Shown here piece after piece: positions 1-11,391 of a stretch of DNA of 64,000 nucleotides (positions are counted from its first letter, which is position 1; each line of letters begins with the position of its first letter). The position numbers were made by a program, and so were the translations under genes. Under the pieces are notes generated by a model. It ran no database searches and was not told where the DNA came from. It worked only from the letters and a program-made list of their open reading frames with translations. Location of the stretch: contig JAHBBC010000004.1 in assembly GCA_019915015.1 (NCBI GenBank), forward strand, positions 372,001 to 436,000, written 5' to 3'. The stretch comes from Auriscalpium vulgare (lineage: Eukaryota > Basidiomycota > Agaricomycetes > Russulales > Auriscalpiaceae).

Positions 1-156
1 CACTACCTTTGCCCTGAAGGAGCCCAAGCCCATCGAATCCCCGCCTGACCTCGGACATATTGGACATATTGCTCCAAGGAAGTTGATACGTTTTGTGATG
101 AGCTAGAATGCTGATACCATCTAAGCATTATCCTTCGCTCTATGAAGGCGGCGGAC

Positions 157-693
157 TCACTGTTGGACTTGGATGGTAAACTCCAGTAGGCCCTTGAGAC
201 GGTTGAAGTTAACCAGGGTCACCTCAGCCTCTCCTGCACTGACAAGGGTGCATACATCACGTATTCTGGTCCAAATAAGACCCTGAGCAGCAGGGGGAGG
301 GGCAGGAACAGGGGATGGAGAAAAGCCGATGGAAAGCGGGGCCACCAGAGCAGGGAATGTCGGCTGTCCCAGCTTCAGAAGGCGGTCAAGCAGAATCTTG
401 CCACCACCTTTGAGTACAGGAGGCACCCCGTCTTGGCACCAGGGACCTTTGGGCTTCTTCTGGCGTGTGTTACTGGTCTTCTTCTGCTTGCCGCTACCGC
501 GCCTGGTCTGCTTCTGCCTGCCACTACAGGCTGCGCCGTCGTATTCACTCTCCTCTGCACGGTCGCGCTGATCGATATGTTCACTTTCTTCCGCTTCATC
601 TTCTTCACCCTCCGACTGTGCTCCCCCAGATTCAGGGGAGCCCATCCTACGGAGTTTGCCTGACGCACGGTCCCCTTTTCGTGGACAGCCCAC
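157..693 (-). CDS. Uncharacterised acidic/basic ORF, 178 codons
   Basis: An open frame of 178 codons that I do not recognise. It has an acidic stretch near residues 25-50 (many E/D with SEGEEDEAEESE), then a strongly basic stretch (RQKQTRRGSGKQKK and KKPKG), a Pro/Ala-rich segment, and a C-terminus ending in VTLVNFNRLKGLLEFTIQ. This alternation of charged blocks is more protein-like than the overlapping frames. The frame can be extended upstream past 693 without a clear start, so a 5' exon between 693 and 760 is possible. No signal peptide or membrane segment is visible. It could equally be a decayed exon of a transposon-associated gene. Confidence 0.35.
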   Translation of the reverse strand: MGCPRKGDRASGKLRRMGSPESGGAQSEGEEDEAEESEHIDQRDRAEESEYDGAACSGRQKQTRRGSGKQKKTSNTRQKKPKGPWCQDGVPPVLKGGGKILLDRLLKLGQPTFPALVAPLSIGFSPSPVPAPPPAAQGLIWTRIRDVCTLVSAGEAEVTLVNFNRLKGLLEFTIQVQQ

Positions 694-869
694 ATGACCA
701 CCGGCGCCGGCAGGGCCGGGCTGTCCGGGGTTTCCTGCTTCCCCATGCTTTGTAGCTTGTATTAAGTAGGATCCTGGGTGAAGAGAAATGGTCTCCCACC
801 TGGCTCATTTTGTCAGCCGAGATGTGAATGAATAGCTTGGGCAGGTTCGGCTCGCGGGCGGCCGCCAAG

Positions 870-1665
870 TCAGCCTCGAAAGCCATTGAGTAGGTCGGCA
901 GGCCGAGAGAAGAGAGCCGAGAGCGTACCTCCAAGTCATCCTCTTGTGTAGTCGGCGGGTTTTGCATGCTGGCCAGCGCCGCGTCCACCTTGGAAGCCAA
1001 TGAGCTAGTTGGCGGAAAGAGAAAACAGACGCCAAGACCGCACCTCTAGCACGCCTTTGTCTCGCTGCGTACGCTTGCGGCCGGCTGATGCACTCCCAGG
1101 CGCAGGTGTTCGGATCGGCGTTGGCAGGAAGCCTGGGCCGTTTACGCTCGCAGGCGCCGCGTCCACCTTGGAAGCCGATGAGCCAGTAGGCAGAAAGAGA
1201 AAACAGAACAAGAACGCACCTCCAGCACGTCTTCATCTCGCCGCGTACGCTTGCGGCCCTCTGATGCACTCCCAGGCGCAGGTGTTCGGTGCGGCGTTGA
1301 CAGGAAGCCTGGGCCGTTCACGCTCGCAGGCGCCGCGTCCACCTTGGAAGCCGATGAGCCAGTAGGCAGAGAGAGAAAACAGAACAAGAACGCACCTCCA
1401 GCACGTCTTCATCTCGCCGCGTACGCTTGCGGCGCTCTGATGCACTCCCAGGCGCAGGTGTTCGGCGCGGCGTTGACAGGAAGCCTGGGCCGTTCACGCT
1501 CGCAGGCGCCGCGTCCACCTTGGAAGCCGATGAGCCAGTAGGCAGAAAGAGAAAACAGAACAAGAACGCACCTCCAGCACGCCTTCGTCTCGCCGCGTAC
1601 GCTTGCGGCCGGCTGATGCACTACCAGGCTCAGGCGTTCGGTCCGGCGTTGGCAGGAAGCCTGGG
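870..1665. repeat. Tandem array, about 176-bp unit, four copies plus a degenerate half unit
   Basis: The marker GCGTCCACCTTGGAAGCC starts at 981, 1159, 1335 and 1511, giving spacings of 178, 176 and 176. A more diverged part-copy lies at about 870-975. Copies are nearly identical in the middle and diverge at the edges; similarity stops near 1665. Because 176 is not a multiple of three, the many overlapping ORFs across the array are by-products and not a protein repeat. Confidence 0.9.
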
Positions 1666-1910
1666 CGGTCGAAAAAGTCGCCTGCAGAAGCTACCCCACT
1701 AGCCAAGTGACATTCCCTAGCAGCCCAGTCTCGGAGTTGCTCCAATTCCGGGGCATTACTTTGGGCTGCCAGCGAGGCTAGTGTTCTGTACAAGTAGGTC
1801 AGAAGGTGGGGAGTCAAAGGGTGAGCCATAGATCAAAGCTGGCAGGCACTGAGGCGGAGGGACCAGTAATATCACGCCGGCGGCGCCGGCAGCCCGCGTC
1901 CCAGCCACAT

Positions 1911-1958
1911 CCCAGCCACAGGCGCGTTCTGGGAACCCAGAACGCGCCTGTGGCTGGG
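1911..1958. repeat. Perfect 23-bp inverted repeat with 2-nt spacer
   Basis: The arms 1911-1933 and 1936-1958 are exact reverse complements, separated only by AA. The arm starts CCCAGCCACAGGCGCG and ends TTCTGGG. Symmetry stops sharply outside the arms. Confidence 0.9.
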
Positions 1959-4788
1959 CTTCCTGGCCAATAGGGCCGTCTCTCTCCCACGCCCGTTTGC
2001 CCTGCCCACCTGCCAGCAATCCCAGCTCCACCCACCCAGTATCTCCCCCAGCGACGCATGCGACCAAGTCAACCAATCCCCCGGCTGCATCGGCGTCATC
2101 CTCGGCAAGAAAATCTTCCGCGAGAAGTGGAAGCTGGCTGCTGGAGGCGGACTGTCGCACCAAGACTTAAGCTGCGTTCGATGCGCAGCGCCGCCAATCT
2201 ACACCAGTAGTCCTTAGCAAAAGAAGTAGCTCTTCCAACGACGGCCACTGCTGTACTTACCAAACGCTCTGGGCAGGTGCAGAAGCTGCCCGCGCCGAAG
2301 AGCCTGAGTAGGATATTCGCTGCACACAGGGTCTGCTGACTGAAGGCGGGCGACGCGCTCAAGCAGCGCTCCAAGAAGCAGAAGAAGCCACCGCCGCCGC
2401 CAAACCTGCTTCCTCCACGAGTGATAGCGTGACATGTGGCAACGCCCACAGCGACTTCTCCCTCGCATCTGGCGCCGCGCAAGGGCATACATTCGGTGGC
2501 GCGGGGGCGGATGTGACGCTTCCGACCGCAGCGCTGCCTCTCGAGCTTACCGTGCTGTGCCGCCATTCGCGGACTGCCCGCCTCGACGCACTCCCATCTT
2601 CTACACCCAGCCTCGCCCCGCCACGCGTAGGCTGTTCATTGATTGACGTCGTCCTGGGACCTACGGCGCGCATCTTCGTTGCTGCACAGGCCGGCCGCGC
2701 TGATTTTAATCCAGGCGTTCACCTCATGCCTTGCTTCCGCACAGTTTCACCCCTCGCGCCGTCAATCGCTGGAGACAAAGATAAGGATCGGGAGATCGTC
2801 TATTTTAATTTGTAAGCTTCATTTTCTCACACGGGGTTGCTGCTTATGACGGTCCGCTTTGGCAGACACGCTCATGCGTTCCCCGGGCGGTGGAGTTGGC
2901 CATTTTTCGACACGCTCCTGAGACAAGGCACTGCAAAAGCAGCTCGTTAAGTTGCTGAGCGAAGCAGGGGTGACGCTAAGAGCCCGAGCCGGATCATGGC
3001 GAGGCCATCGAGAAGACGAGTACATGTCGGACGACAGCGACGGCGGGCGGAACGAGGACAATGACGATGACGACCGGAATTGGAACAGCGACGACGTCGT
3101 ACGGAGACCAGAACAGAGACGGCTCGGAGGAGCCCCAGGCCTGCCCTGGACGAGCAGATGCTCGACATGGCCGGCTTCGCGCCTCTGTACGGTACAGGCA
3201 CATGGATACAGCAGGCGAAGGCAGCAGCAGCAGCAGCCGAATCCAGTCCCAAGGTAAGTTATCAATATCTCACAGCAAACCAGACCTCAAGTTTTGTCGT
3301 CTAGGTGGCCAGTCGCAGTCGCATGCAGCTGAACAGAACAAAAAGCGAACTGAGATTGGTAATTTCTTTGGTGTCGAAGAAGCCACTCCTTTCTAGAAAT
3401 ACATCCTTTCCAAAGCCTCCCATCTATGCACATTATGACCTATGCCATGCTTGTACACATTTTATGACGTTATGAATATGTTTGATACTGCTAGCTGTGT
3501 GGAGAGTCTGGCAGCGTGGTTGCGAACATGGCCGAGTTTTGGCCACAGGAAGGCTCTTGGTGGGCCAACTTGGGTGAGCCATATCTTTTTTTCCTGATTG
3601 TGAAAGTGCCTGAACCTTTCCAAACCTTTCCTTTAGGATCCCCTCAGCACATTTACGATGTTTCCTGCGTCGTTTGTAGTCGCCTGCAGTCGCCTGGAGG
3701 GTCGACACATGGAGACTAGGGGGAGGAGGAGAGGGTGGCTGTGGTGCGTTCCCCTGATGTCCGTTTCTCCCCGTTCTTTTACTGGCGCGTTGGCCTTGCT
3801 AATGCGCGTCGTTTGCACCTAGAATCACAATTTTTGGATGCCTCCTCCCTCCGCTGTAAAGCGAACACTCCCAGGCTGCAGTGTGAGTGGGGCACATGCT
3901 GCAGCACTTCACCATCATTCATGAGCGACCAGGGGGCTTCATCTATGGGCCTGCGCCGTCCACGCGCGTCGTTTGCACCTGACACGAGGCCGATTGGTGC
4001 CCTACTTCCCTTGCTGTGGCCTCCCTGCCTGCAGGACCACAGCTGCAGGTGAGCCCCCCTTTTCTCAGTACCAACCGACTCTTCTGACCCATTGTTTTTT
4101 GTGCATACGTTTGGTACGCGTCCTGGAGCATGGGCGTGCCATTCGCTTGCTCATATTCGCTCTGGGGAGCCTTCAAGTTCGAAAACAGTGCTGAGCAGGT
4201 GGGTATGTCATAGGATATTCATTTCTTGACGTATTTCTTTTGTTCTTTCGCAGGCATCTGCGCACAAGCGTCGCGCACACGGGGCACCTGGCCGCGCAAG
4301 CATATGTGCCCGCGTTGCAGCGCTATCGCTCCAGAGCTGTGGGCAACTGGGTGTGGGAAAACGCAGGTCAGTAGCATCAGTTCTGCGTGTATCGGCAAAT
4401 AGACGGCACTAATCGACGCGTATTAATCGTACGAATTCAGCGGGCCCGCCCGCGTCACGATTGGCCCACGGGAAGAGTCGGAACGACCTCCTGCTCCTCG
4501 AGTCCCCTGCTCTCGAGGCCAGCAGCCCGTATCTCGGTGAGTTCTGGGCCGTTTGCCGCGATCTTGGGTCCCAGCGCACGCGATTGACGCCCCCAACCCA
4601 GCGCACTATTTACAATAGTTATCGGGGCCGTGCCGGGCTTGCGATAGCGATATCTGTGTTGATCTGAGCTGCCACAGGGCTTCCTGGGCTTCCCAGGTGG
4701 CCACAAATCACGGAAAAAGCATGTATTACATCTAAATAGGCTACATACATCTTATTAGGGCCTCCCAATGACAATTGAGAAACGGGTA
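1959..4788. other. No recognisable gene
   Basis: Short overlapping frames only. At 2952-3257 a plus-strand frame has an acidic Asp/Asn run followed by poly-Gln from CAG/GACGA microsatellite; it could be an exon fragment but has no partner exons I can support. Nothing else was recognised. Confidence 0.5.
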
Positions 4789-4790
4789 AA

Positions 4791-4918
4791 AAGTCTCTCG
4801 GGATTCTGTCCCAAGCGACAAAAGTCTCTCGGGATTGCAAAGTCTCTCGGATCGGCCCGAGAACATATCTCTCGGCTTTTCCCGAAAGTCTCTCGGGAAA
4901 TCAAAAAGTCTCTCGGGA
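4791..4918. repeat. Cluster of six AGTCTCTCGG-type motifs
   Basis: AAGTCTCTCGGGA or close variants begin near 4791, 4822, 4840, 4867 (diverged, ATCTCTCGGC), 4886 and 4906, separated by 18-31 bp. A TATA-like CCATAAATAAGG follows at about 4942. Clustered short repeats like this are common as subterminal repeats of DNA transposons or as binding-site arrays; no element ends could be fixed. Confidence 0.8.
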
Positions 4919-4973
4919 ATAATATTTGACCACTTCGGCCGCCATAAATAAGGGGGGCCCAAATGAGAGCAGA

Positions 4974-5039
4974 CGTCAGATAGATGATCCCTGAGCTTGC
5001 GAAGGGTTGAATCTAGCTACTCTGCCTCAGGGAGACTAG
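4974..5039. repeat. 66-bp dispersed repeat, copy 1
   Basis: Identical over 66 bp to 21846-21911, same orientation. It starts CGTCAGATAGATGATCC and ends GGGAGACTAG, with CCCTGAG and CTCAGGG inside as short inverted arms. Both copies diverge immediately outside. Confidence 0.85.
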
Positions 5040-5100
5040 GCGAGCTTGGCGCGAAACGACTGCAGCGCGCATGGCTCGCGATGACGCAGAAGTACGGCCT

Positions 5101-5160
5101 CATTCAGCCACATAGTCAACGATGCGGGTCTCCTCATTCAGCCACATAGTCAATGATACG
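5101..5160. repeat. 33-bp direct duplication
   Basis: CATTCAGCCACATAGTCAA begins at 5101 and again at 5134, with few substitutions in the rest of the unit. Confidence 0.75.
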
Positions 5161-5317
5161 GGTTTACATTACATACTATGTACGGACATCGATCGATTTC
5201 ATCCTTCTGCTGCCTCAGAGGGAGGAAGACCGACTCCGTGGAGCGTTGATGAAGGAGCGTTGATACACAGAAGCAGAGTCCTACTTAGGCGTCAACACGC
5301 ACCCACCTCCTTCTCTT

Positions 5318-5861
5318 TCACTCCTCAGAAGTCCGCTCCTCCTTGATGGCCCTCAGCTGGCTGGGGCGTCCCATGCAGTTTGACTTCACTCGATATCGGG
5401 GGCTGTAATACAAAGCAAAATGAGATGGGCGTTCTGAACTCAAGGCACAGCGCACCCGAGCTTCAGCCCACCGTTGCCCTTGTTGTCGTCGAGACACCAC
5501 CTGACGACCCCAGTCGTGTCCATCACGAATTGGAAGCTGATCGTGAACTGGTTGGTGCCCGGAGACCTCGACATCTCTTGCGGGGTCTTCGGAATGGTCT
5601 TGAGGATTTGCCACACCTCATCGGCGATGTCACCGCGGGTAGGCTGTCCCAGGGCACAGACGCGGGTGGGGCCTTGCATGATCGGTCGCGACCAGGATGC
5701 CGGGCCAATCGTGGTGAAGGCGAGAACCCCAGACACGTCGAGATCAAGATGAGCGACCTGAAGCAGCACGTGGCATCAGCAGGCTGCTCAATAAACAATG
5801 GCGACCGCCGACGTACGAATTGCCCCGTGCGAGGTATCGTTGCGTAGCAGACGACCTGAGC
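5318..5861 (-). CDS. Uncharacterised gene, tandem paralog 1 (C-terminal exons)
   Basis: Three exons on the minus strand are supported by splice sites: 5817-5861, 5456-5757 and 5318-5402. The introns are 5758-5816 (GTACGT..CAG) and 5403-5455 (GTGCGC..CAG). The product reads through as QAQVVCYATIPRTGQF, then a roughly 100-residue exon with HLDLDVSG and FTTIGP, ending LRAIKEERTSEE and TGA. The same exon structure, intron positions and phases recur in the next gene (5985-6560), with weak protein similarity (FTTI and GLK-L/F-G motifs). I recognise no family. Exons further upstream (above 5861) must exist but were not resolved, so this is a partial model. Confidence 0.5.
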
Positions 5862-5984
5862 CTGGGTAACATGGACTTGCGGTGGCCCGTAGCGGTCTGA
5901 GTGGGCGGTGGGGTCGGTGAAGAGACGACGGCGTGCCAGCTTCGGGGTTGGGGCTCTAGATGATGCAGATGAGTAAAGAGTGCT

Positions 5985-6560
5985 TCATAGATAAAGCTTG
6001 GCCCACCTAACCCCCGTCTGTGACGTCTTGACCATATTCAGTTTTCCGACCGCATCCGAGCCCACGTCGTACGAGCTATGATGCGGTGTTCAAGTCAGTG
6101 CTTGCTAACTGCGCAAGATGAGAACGTACCCAAACTTCAACCCCTGCAGGTCACCCTCTTCAAAGCTGATTTCGATGTTCCCATCCGCATCCGCAATGGC
6201 TCGCAATGTAACCTTGAAACCTTGGTACCCTTTCGCACTGTCGGAGTTGAGCGGCAGCATCTTCGGGACAGTTGTGAGCATGCGCCCTATTTCCGCCGTG
6301 GCGGACTGGTCGATCGCACAACTAGCGATCAACTTTCTGAAATCGGGAGGGGAGGCAGTGGGCGAGATCGTCGTGAAGCACGAGGCTCCTGTGTGATCAA
6401 TGTTGAAGTGCACGACCTTGAGTGAGTGACAAGTATCGGCGTTATGTGCATACATAAGTCAACGCGCGTCGTGATCAACAGAGAGATCAGAGATCAGCGA
6501 CGTACCGAACGGCCAGAACCAGGCACGGTGACATAGAACAAGGCTCGCGATCGCATATAT
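5985..6560 (-). CDS. Uncharacterised gene, tandem paralog 2 (C-terminal exons)
   Basis: Exons 6506-about 6560 (frame LFYVTVPGSGRS), 6130-6416 (HFNIDHTG, FTTISP, GLKFG) and 5985-6075 (ends GVRWAKLYL and TGA). Introns 6417-6505 and 6076-6129 are GT..AG and sit at the same points and phases as in paralog 1. The two genes are therefore an old tandem duplication. The protein alignment is weak (conserved H-x-x-x-D-x-x-G, FTTI, an acidic-hydrophobic middle). Function unknown. The 5' end is not resolved. Preserved frames and splice sites in both copies argue that at least one was under selection. Confidence 0.5.
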
Positions 6561-9500
6561 GATATTTGACGGCGCACGGACAAGTAGACTCGACGGAGTA
6601 CGGATGTGATGCAAAGCGATGGTGGGGGATGACGGGCAGGATGCTGCAGGGCGCGGCCTCCGTCTTGGTCTTACTACAGGTCCCTAGAAATAGAGTAAGT
6701 AATTGGCCTGCCTCCTTCGGTGCGCGGAGCGCTAAGGTCGACGGGGCGCTCGGGCACTGTCGCGGGGCTCGGAGCGCACGACGACGCGAGACGACGTCAA
6801 ATGATGATGTATACATAACATTGTAAGTACTCTATGCTGGGCTCTCTCTTCGCGCTCCCAACGACTTTGCTGCCGGGCGACGGTGAGCATTGGTGCTGAT
6901 TTACTGCGCACGAGGCATGCAGGCTGCAGGCAGGACACACTGCGCCGCGGTTGCGCTGCGGAATCAGATAGGAGGCGCAGCAGCTCGGCTCCCGCCCTCA
7001 CCATCTTCCACCTCTTCAACCGCTCACGGGATAGCAACCGGGGTATGTGGTTGACGCGCCGTTGTTACGACTGCTGATCGGCGCTCTAGTGACAGGATAC
7101 CTTGCAAGACGTGGATGCACTGCGTGTTGACACCGGATTTGAGACGGGCGAGGAATGGGCGAAAACCCGCTTTTCGCCCGTTTTTCGACCGATCTGCTGA
7201 ACCATTGAGCACCCGCTCAAATACGGGCGAAGGGCCGAATTTCGACCGGTTTTCCACCGGCGATGCCCCAAACCACCCGCCGCCAGATGGATGTAATCCA
7301 GTCGCTGTCCTGCAGGCTCTGGCAGGCGCCAGCCCCGTATTTCTAGCTAATAAATGCGATAAATTGATGTAAATATATGCACATGGTACTACAGTACACC
7401 TGGCACTACTGTGCGCCCTTCCCGCGTCGCCTCGACACGCTCGCGACGGAGAGAGAACCATGTGGATGGCACCAGGTGGCAGGTGCGCCCACAAACGGCT
7501 GGCCTCTCGCGACATTCCAGAGCGGCAGTATCAAGGTGATGCCGTCAAGACTCAAGAGGACGGCGATGGTCGCAGATTGGCGACGTTGACGCCGAGAAGA
7601 GTGTCGCATTGAGATCCGGGCCGGCTGGTAAGCAACGGTCAGACACTTCTATGGTCTCTATGAAGACCTCGGCGACCTGATAACGCGCACCTGCGCTACG
7701 CTTGACCACCAACCGCGCACCGATGAGCTGTATGCGCAATATGTCCGAAGGAATCAGCTAGTGGACGGACACAAGAGGCAGATGGTTAAAGTCGTGTTGT
7801 GAAGTGTCGTGCGGGCACAGCTGTACAGTCGGCAGCAATTTTAATAGAGACAGAGGGGATGGAAGAGCGGGGACAGCGCACGCACTTGCGCTTGTGCTCC
7901 GTCTTTGTATGCGTGCAGATATGGGGCTAAGAAATGGTTAGTTACTGCTAGTGAAACAGGGCATGCGGCACATACGTAGCGCATATATTCATCACCTTGC
8001 GGCCCCCGAGCGCAGTAGACACATGAGTTAGCATCTGGTTGAGAAGAGATGGCAGCGCGACGTACCTGGTTGCCCGAACAAACCAGCACTCCTGAATCTT
8101 GAATCGCGGTCGCCGATTATTGATGGGCTGCAAAACCATGAGTCTATAAAGCTGTCAGCACATCTGCGTTGGACATGACAAACGTTGGATTTCACCTATT
8201 AAATACAGCGTGCTAGAACAATGATGGAGAGCGTCCGTCGTGCGGGAACGATGGTAGACGATGGTGGGGGTAAGGAAAGACGCGTCGGCCTGCCACCCAA
8301 GCGCAGGACTTTCCCTAAATGGACGACGAGCACAACTTGTCCGGAGACCCGCTTGGAAAAATTGGGCAAGTCGCGACGCGTTCATACCGTGTGCACGCAC
8401 GGAATCACATGCAGGACGCGCCGCCAGAATCGCCCCAAATCACCCCTATAAAATCAACCTCAAATCAGCCGTCTTTCCTAGTACGTCAGCTACATCAACG
8501 ATGTCAGTTTAGACAGGCCGCCCAGCGGCGCCGCTATGCTCCTGCGTGCCGTTGCTAACCTGTTCACATCCACGGCACAATGCCGCCGTCCTGGCGCGGC
8601 CCCGTCAGCACGGGCGCGGCGCAGGGACACAGCAGCTGCTCGAAAGTCGGGGACCGGCGGGCAGGTCCTGCGTGTCCGAGTCGGCAGGAAAAAAAAACAT
8701 GGACGTTGTAGCATGGATTCAGGATACGCATACTAGGGCCGTGGGCGCACAGGAGTGTGCGGGCATGCGCTCGGGAAAGGGTGAAGTCGATGGCGGCTGA
8801 TGGAAGGGAGGCAGGCAGTGAGCGGGCCACTCCGAGGCGCAAATGAAGTGAGGAGACTGTCAAAGTTATAGTCAGCATCAAAAATTGATATATGGAAAGG
8901 ACAGTGTAGAGAGGCGGTAGCACGGAAGGGAACGTATGTCGCATTCTGTGAAGGCGCGATTGAACAGACACTCACCTTGGTACAGAGTCGAGTCTTTCCT
9001 AGCCTGCCTGACCTTCTCCTCATGTGCTCTACGCTTCTCCATGGGGTGCACGGCATACATGTGAAGAGGTCGACGAGTGGTTGAGAGTTGTGAATACAGG
9101 GAACATCGGGGTAAATGGGATGAGGGAGTATAATCAGCCCTAGGCAGCCGCCAGCGCACGCTAAGTCAGATGTTTGTTCGTGTTTACCTCCAGTTTGACT
9201 TTGCCAGCTGGCAAGGCGCGGCGGCGGCGCGGCCAACGTCCGGCCCTTCACCTCCCTTCACCGACTCGCCAACCATATCCCACTTCCCCCACAGCATCTT
9301 CCTCACTTCACTCGCCGCGTCTCGGCTTTGTTCTCGAGCAGCAAATCTCCAGGTAGAGGCACGAGGTATTCAGACTCGATCAACGGCAGTCGCGGAATTT
9401 CCCCCCAAGGTGCGTTCGAAGCAAGACGTTCTTCAATCTTCTGTGCTAACCTTGCCTGTGCCAGACTCTCTCCGATGTCGCTCTCCCCGTACAACATGCT

Positions 9501-10159
9501 CCGCTTCTCACTGACGTGGCGTGGTGTTAACAAGTCCCCGAGCTGACAGCACAAGACGAGGCCGCCAATCTGCGAGAAAACGAATCGGCGTGACATCTCC
9601 CGGAACTCGTAGTAGTATTGATGTGTGGGAGGTGTGAGTGTGTCAGTCTTACTGCATAGTGCCGTGTTACCCACACATATCTCTTTGCAGCGAACCCCGG
9701 CCTCAGCAGCGCAACGCTCCCAGGCCCACCGACAGCATCTTGTGAGTACCCTTCCCCTGTGCCCTTGCTACCCTCTCAGTGCTCATGCCCGCCCTTTACA
9801 GCTTCGTCTCCACTCAGCCCTCAAATTGACCGGCCAGCCAGCTGCGTTGGCGCGGTCTTACTTGTAGCAGAGCCGGCACCGTCAGCCGTCCGTTTCGCCG
9901 CACGCGAGCCTGCCTGTAACACCCCCACAACACGCCGTGCTTATGCCATGATTTCTTGCCCGGCGATGAGCAGCATGCCGAGCACCATCCCGCTGTTCCC
10001 GTACGCAGTGAGCATGCTGTGCGCCAATCGCCCGTAGTTGCCACGATAGGCACGCTGTGCCCGTACTTCGTGTGCTCTCCCATATCTGTATCATCTGTAA
10101 ATAAATACATTGAACAGTGCTAATATAATATCCAAAAACTTGCTGAACGAGTTCTGCAA
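6561..10159. other. No recognisable gene
   Basis: A 9-bp inverted repeat (GGGCGAAAA at 7157-7165, TTTTCGCCC at 7171-7179) lies in a stretch rich in CGGGCGA/TTTCGACC words (7140-7270). A 123-codon minus-strand frame at 9303-9674 (YEFREMSRRFVF, IEERLASNAPWGEIPRLPL) is protein-like but has no supported partner exons and no family I know. The rest shows only short overlapping frames. Confidence 0.45.
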
Positions 10160-10194
10160 GCTGACCTGTGCTGACCAGCGCTGACAGAGCTGAC
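10160..10194. repeat. Four GCTGAC words at 9-10 bp spacing
   Basis: GCTGAC starts at 10160, 10170, 10180 and 10189, with an inverted GTCAGC about 30 bp further. The spacing is close to one helical turn. Confidence 0.6.
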
Positions 10195-10583
10195 GGGCAC
10201 TGAAGAGATTTGGTCAGCCGTTTTCAGCGCGTCAGAGTCGGACAATCGACAGCGCGTCTAGTGCCTGCTATACAGTACACGGAAGTCCGCTCAAGTACAC
10301 ATTTGAAGCGCCTGTCAATACTTGTGCATGGGCTATGGGCTGTGCCATGCACGTAGTTGTGCCTGTTATCGTTGCGAAGGAGTACGGAGCGGAGGCACTG
10401 CCGATGCTTCCTCCTTCCTTCTCCGACGAACTACTTCCAGGCGATATTGCGTCTATCATAATGTCGTTTTGGTCTTAGACATTAGCTTCTGTAGTCTCAC
10501 CCCGCATTCCTGATATCTCGTGCACATTGGCTTGAAATACATGATATTTAAACATAGCGGCTTCGATACCCTCCCATCCTGCC

Positions 10584-11096
10584 GTGACTGCTCCTGTCCT
10601 GCAACAAAGCCTCCCGCGGACCGCTCAAGAGACCAGGCTATACCCATGGCCAGTAGGGCCGTGCTTTCGTCAATGCGTAGGTTGGGTCATCGACGCGGAA
10701 GCGGCAGCCCGGGCCGAGTCTCAGATCTCAGCCACAGTGCCACTGCCGTACGTGCAAGCTGGCATGCGCGCGGAAGGTCGAGTGATGGTGATAGGAGTCA
10801 ACGAAGCACTAGAAAGGATACAAGTCCGCAGAAAAGAGTGAGTTCAAGAGTGGTAAGCATAGGCACAAGTCGTCGCTAATAACGTCATGCTGCAGATCGT
10901 GTCAGAGCGGAAAGTCGAGAACGATACTATGTGACATACCTAGCGAGCCCACCGGGGTTCACCAAATACAAGGCGAGATACTGCTGGCAAGACGCGTGTT
11001 GCATCAAGGTAGGGTACCATTGCGAGCCGTGTCCGAGAAGAACGCTCCCCCCGCACCGTCCCCATCTGCAAGAATATGTATGCTTCTGCAGAGTGA
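10584..11096 (+). CDS. Small spliced gene of unknown function (C-terminal part)
   Basis: Three exons join into one frame of 123 residues: 10584-10837, 10896-11008 and 11092-11096. The introns are 10838-10895 (GTGAGT..CAG) and 11009-11091 (GTAGGG..CAG). The frame includes WVIDAEAAARAESQIS, GRVMVIGVNEALERIQVRRK and GEILLARRVLHQE, then TGA. The first listed codon is GTG, so the true start lies in an upstream exon; a short plus-strand frame at 10333-10478 (EALPMLPPSFSDELLPG) may belong to it. No domain recognised. Consistent splicing and phase make a real gene more likely than chance. Confidence 0.4.
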
Positions 11097-11391
11097 TGGC
11101 TTGTAGATTCTGTCGGGCGCGGATTCTCACCGCCGATGGGATCGCAAGCCGCGACCAAGAATCAAGATGTCCTCACCCCTTTCTATAGTCTTAAAGGAAA
11201 GAGCAGTGCATTACATGACCGTGTGTAACAGACTTCGCATGCTCCATGGAGTTCTCTTTAATTCATCTCTCTCTCTCTTCGAGCACCCCACGTATCATAC
11301 ACAACCGAAAGCAGGAAAGCAAGCAATATATCACAATGAGGCAGAGCAAGTCCGCAGTCCATGCGCAATGACAAGAATAACCGACCTGAGA

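Noticed and set aside
870..1665. CRISPR-like array
   Set aside because: Units are 176 bp and wholly repeated; there are no short repeats with unique spacers, and the DNA is eukaryotic.
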